From DATLYB01 sp964502525 (GTDB lineage Bacteria > Bacteroidota > Bacteroidia > Chitinophagales > CAIOSU01): a stretch of 52,852 nucleotides of DNA. Below, in pieces: positions 50,966-52,852 of the stretch. Within the stretch, counting starts at the first letter, position 1. Every line of letters starts with the position of its first letter. The stretch is taken from contig CAZCXH010000013.1 of assembly GCA_964502525.1 (NCBI GenBank), positions 1 through 52,852 of the forward strand. The letters run 5' to 3'. A program made the position numbers and the translations under genes. A model generated the notes under the pieces. It searched no databases. It saw nothing but the letters and a program-made list of their open reading frames with translations, and was not told the DNA's origin.

Positions 50966-52852
50966 ATGATGTCTAAAAATACATCCTTATTTCAACCCGG
51001 GTTAATGAATGAAGCGCTCCGGCAAGCGTTCATTAAACTCAATCCGAAAATTATGTTTCGCAACCCGGTGATGTTTGCCGTGTGGGTGGGAACTGCCGTA
51101 ATGCTTTTTGTTTCATTCTGGATTTTGTCCGGGGCAAAAGACCAGAGTTCTTTTGGTTACAACTTCACTGTATTTGCAATCTTGTTTCTCACCCTGCTCT
51201 TTGCAAATTTTGCCGAAGCCATTGCCGAAGCAAGAGGAAAAGCCCAGGCGGATTCGCTGCGCAAGACACGCGAAGAAACTCCGGCTAAACTGGTTGTGGA
51301 AGACAAGCCCGGTCTTAACGTAGTGACGCGAAGCATCGCGTCCCTGCAGCTAAAAACAGGCGATGTGTTTGTTTGCGAAAAAGGCGACATCATCCCCTCC
51401 GATGGGGAAATCATTGAAGGCATTGCCACGATTGACGAATCTGCCATCACAGGTGAATCCGCACCGGTTATCCGCGAAGCGGGCGGAGATAAATCTTCCG
51501 TAACGGGCGGCACAAAAGTTCTATCTGACAAAATCAAAGTCATCGTTACTTCCATGCCCGGAGAAAGTTTTCTCGATCGCATGATTGAGCTGGTGGAAAA
51601 TGCCACCCGTCAGAAAACTCCGAATGAAATCGCGCTGACGATTTTGCTTGCAGGTTTCACACTCGTTTTCATTATTGTGTGCGTTACGCTGCACCCGTTT
51701 GCACTGTATGCCAATGCGCATATCCCGATTGCAGCCTACATCTCGTTATTCGTCTGCCTGATTCCTACCACGATTGGCGGCTTGCTTTCCGCCATTGGCA
51801 TTGCGGGAATGAACAGGGCGATGCGGGCAAATGTGATTGCCAAGTCGGGCAAGGCTGTTGAAACTGCTGGCGACCTTGATTGCATCCTGCTCGACAAAAC
51901 CGGAACGATAACGATTGGCAACCGGAAGGCAACCAACTTTTATCCCGCTCCGGATATTGACCAATCGGTGCTGGTAACTGCTGCGGTGATAAGTTCAGCG
52001 GCTGATGAAACACCCGAAGGAAAATCAATTGTTGAACTGGGAAAATTAAAGGGTGTCGTGCTGCCTTCGGTGACAGATGCTAAGTACATCAAGTTCACAG
52101 CAGAAACGCGCACCAGCGGAATTGATTTGAACGGCAAACGGATTCTCAAGGGCGCTTATGATGCAATCAAAAACATTGTTGAAAAAAACGGTACGCGCTT
52201 TCCGCAGGAAGTAACGCAAAAGGTAAACGAAGTTTCTGCTAACGGAGGCACACCATTAGTGGTATGTGAAACCGCAGAGACGCCCGTAGAGACGCGAGGC
52301 ATCGCGTCTCTATCCTCAGGAACTGTCGTGTTAGGCGTGATTGAGTTGCAGGATATCATCAAGCCCGGCATCAGGGAACGCTTCGACCGCCTGCGCAAAA
52401 TGGGCGTGAAGACGGTAATGGTAACGGGCGACAATCCGCTCACTGCAAAATATATCGCCAGTAAAGCGGGCGTTGATGATTTTATTGCAGAAGCAAAACC
52501 GGAAGACAAGCTGGAGTACATCCGCAAAGAACAGCAGGACGGAAAGCTCGTTGCGATGATGGGTGACGGAACGAATGACGCGCCCGCACTTGCGCAAGCC
52601 GATGTCGGTGTTGCCATGAACAGCGGAACCGTTGCCGCGAAGGAAGCCAGCAACATGGTGGACCTCGACAACGATCCCACCAAGCTGATTGAAGTCGTTG
52701 AAATCGGCAAGCAATTGCTGATGACGCGCGGCACACTCACCACGTTCAGCATCGCCAATGACGTAGCGAAATACTTTGCGATTGTTCCGGCACTGTTCAT
52801 CACTTCTATTCCCGCATTGCAGGCATTGAACATCATCGCCACGAAGCTGGGA
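50966..52852 (+). CDS. kdpB: KdpB, P-type ATPase subunit (3-prime end outside window)
   Basis: 629 codons visible, running off the window. P-type motifs: TGES (actuator domain, in DESAITGESAPVIRE), phosphorylated D310 in LLDKTGTIT, KGA (LKGAYDAI), MVTGDN and MMGDGTNDAPALAQADVGVAMN. It hydrolyses ATP to drive K+ uptake by KdpA. Two odd stretches of sequence, VVTRSIASLQ near residues 118-127 and VETRGIASLS near 440-450, are encoded by palindromes that look like in-frame repeats; the second adds about 12 residues relative to typical KdpB. Two adjacent ATGs at 50966/50969 are possible starts. Confidence 0.95.
   Translation, partial: MMSKNTSLFQPGLMNEALRQAFIKLNPKIMFRNPVMFAVWVGTAVMLFVSFWILSGAKDQSSFGYNFTVFAILFLTLLFANFAEAIAEARGKAQADSLRKTREETPAKLVVEDKPGLNVVTRSIASLQLKTGDVFVCEKGDIIPSDGEIIEGIATIDESAITGESAPVIREAGGDKSSVTGGTKVLSDKIKVIVTSMPGESFLDRMIELVENATRQKTPNEIALTILLAGFTLVFIIVCVTLHPFALYANAHIPIAAYISLFVCLIPTTIGGLLSAIGIAGMNRAMRANVIAKSGKAVETAGDLDCILLDKTGTITIGNRKATNFYPAPDIDQSVLVTAAVISSAADETPEGKSIVELGKLKGVVLPSVTDAKYIKFTAETRTSGIDLNGKRILKGAYDAIKNIVEKNGTRFPQEVTQKVNEVSANGGTPLVVCETAETPVETRGIASLSSGTVVLGVIELQDIIKPGIRERFDRLRKMGVKTVMVTGDNPLTAKYIASKAGVDDFIAEAKPEDKLEYIRKEQQDGKLVAMMGDGTNDAPALAQADVGVAMNSGTVAAKEASNMVDLDNDPTKLIEVVEIGKQLLMTRGTLTTFSIANDVAKYFAIVPALFITSIPALQALNIIATKLG
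51325..51342. repeat. Palindromic element inside kdpB, copy 1
   Basis: Arms GACGCGA (51325-51331) and TCGCGTC (51336-51342) with an AGCA loop. It encodes the TRSIAS part of KdpB. It matches the core of copy 2 and is in the same reading frame. Confidence 0.6.
52287..52312. repeat. Palindromic element inside kdpB, copy 2
   Basis: Perfect 11-bp arms TAGAGACGCGA (52287-52297) and TCGCGTCTCTA (52302-52312) with a GGCA loop. It encodes ETRGIASL. The position is in the nucleotide-binding domain just before the strand VVLGVIELQDI. Confidence 0.75.

Overview
The window looks like a chromosomal piece of a Bacteroidota bacterium, probably an uncultured lineage. The evidence is type IX secretion C-terminal sorting domains (YPNP modules) on two large exported proteins, a complete moxR/batABCDE operon, promoters of the Bacteroidota form TTG-N19-20-TAnnTTTG, and a general lack of strong Shine-Dalgarno sites. 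No rRNA, tRNA, CRISPR array or intact insertion sequence was seen.

Layout. 1-7.1 kb: small membrane and lipoprotein-like proteins, a cohesin/dockerin-like T9SS protein, a 1362-residue CotH/lamin-tail T9SS protein and an orphan ORF. 7.1-12.4 kb: mannose-1-phosphate guanylyltransferase, a small membrane protein, a GMC oxidoreductase with its Tat-exported subunit-3-like partner, and a PLP enzyme of the ACC deaminase/D-cysteine desulfhydrase family. 12.6-22.2 kb: the Bat operon, interrupted by a four-helix-bundle (S23-type) gene between 30-bp inverted repeats and by an antisense RelE/antitoxin pair. 22.3-26.3 kb: a YidB/DUF937-like protein, a SWIM-SNF2 helicase and a HEPN/MNT pair. 26.3-33.2 kb: a TetR-TolC-MFP-RND efflux operon. 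33.5-36.3 kb: an SDR enzyme and a phosphoglucomutase/phosphomannomutase.

36.3-47.1 kb is the most striking part: a bacterial sterol-biosynthesis locus. On the minus strand, tightly packed, are squalene synthase, squalene epoxidase, a polyprenyl (FPP-type) synthase, a U32/UbiU-V-like cysteine-rich protein and a C-24 sterol methyltransferase. They are preceded by a membrane AraC-type regulator and a DUF2147 protein. Divergent from these is an oxidosqualene cyclase with the catalytic DCTAE motif. Its diagnostic residues (Y414, H480, I484) are those of cycloartenol synthases rather than lanosterol synthases. The inferred route is FPP to squalene to 2,3-oxidosqualene to cycloartenol, then side-chain methylation as in plants. 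No C-4 or C-14 demethylase is present in the window.

47.1-52.9 kb: a ComM C-terminal remnant, a sigma-54 NtrC-type response regulator, a transposase remnant, and a kdp operon (small membrane ORF, kdpF, kdpA, partial kdpB). A good sigma-54 promoter with two upstream direct repeats lies before the operon, so the adjacent regulator probably controls it.

A second theme is repeat DNA. Several intergenic or gene-start segments are arrays of 7-nt units (ATTTTAG, GTTTACN, CCCTCGT, AGATNNN, CTTTTGC). In batD, batE and the gene upstream of batA such arrays lie inside the reading frame and encode the signal-peptide region. A CCCTCTCC/GGAGAGGG palindrome family surrounds the efflux genes, and two copies of a GACGCGA/TCGCGTC palindrome sit in frame inside kdpB.
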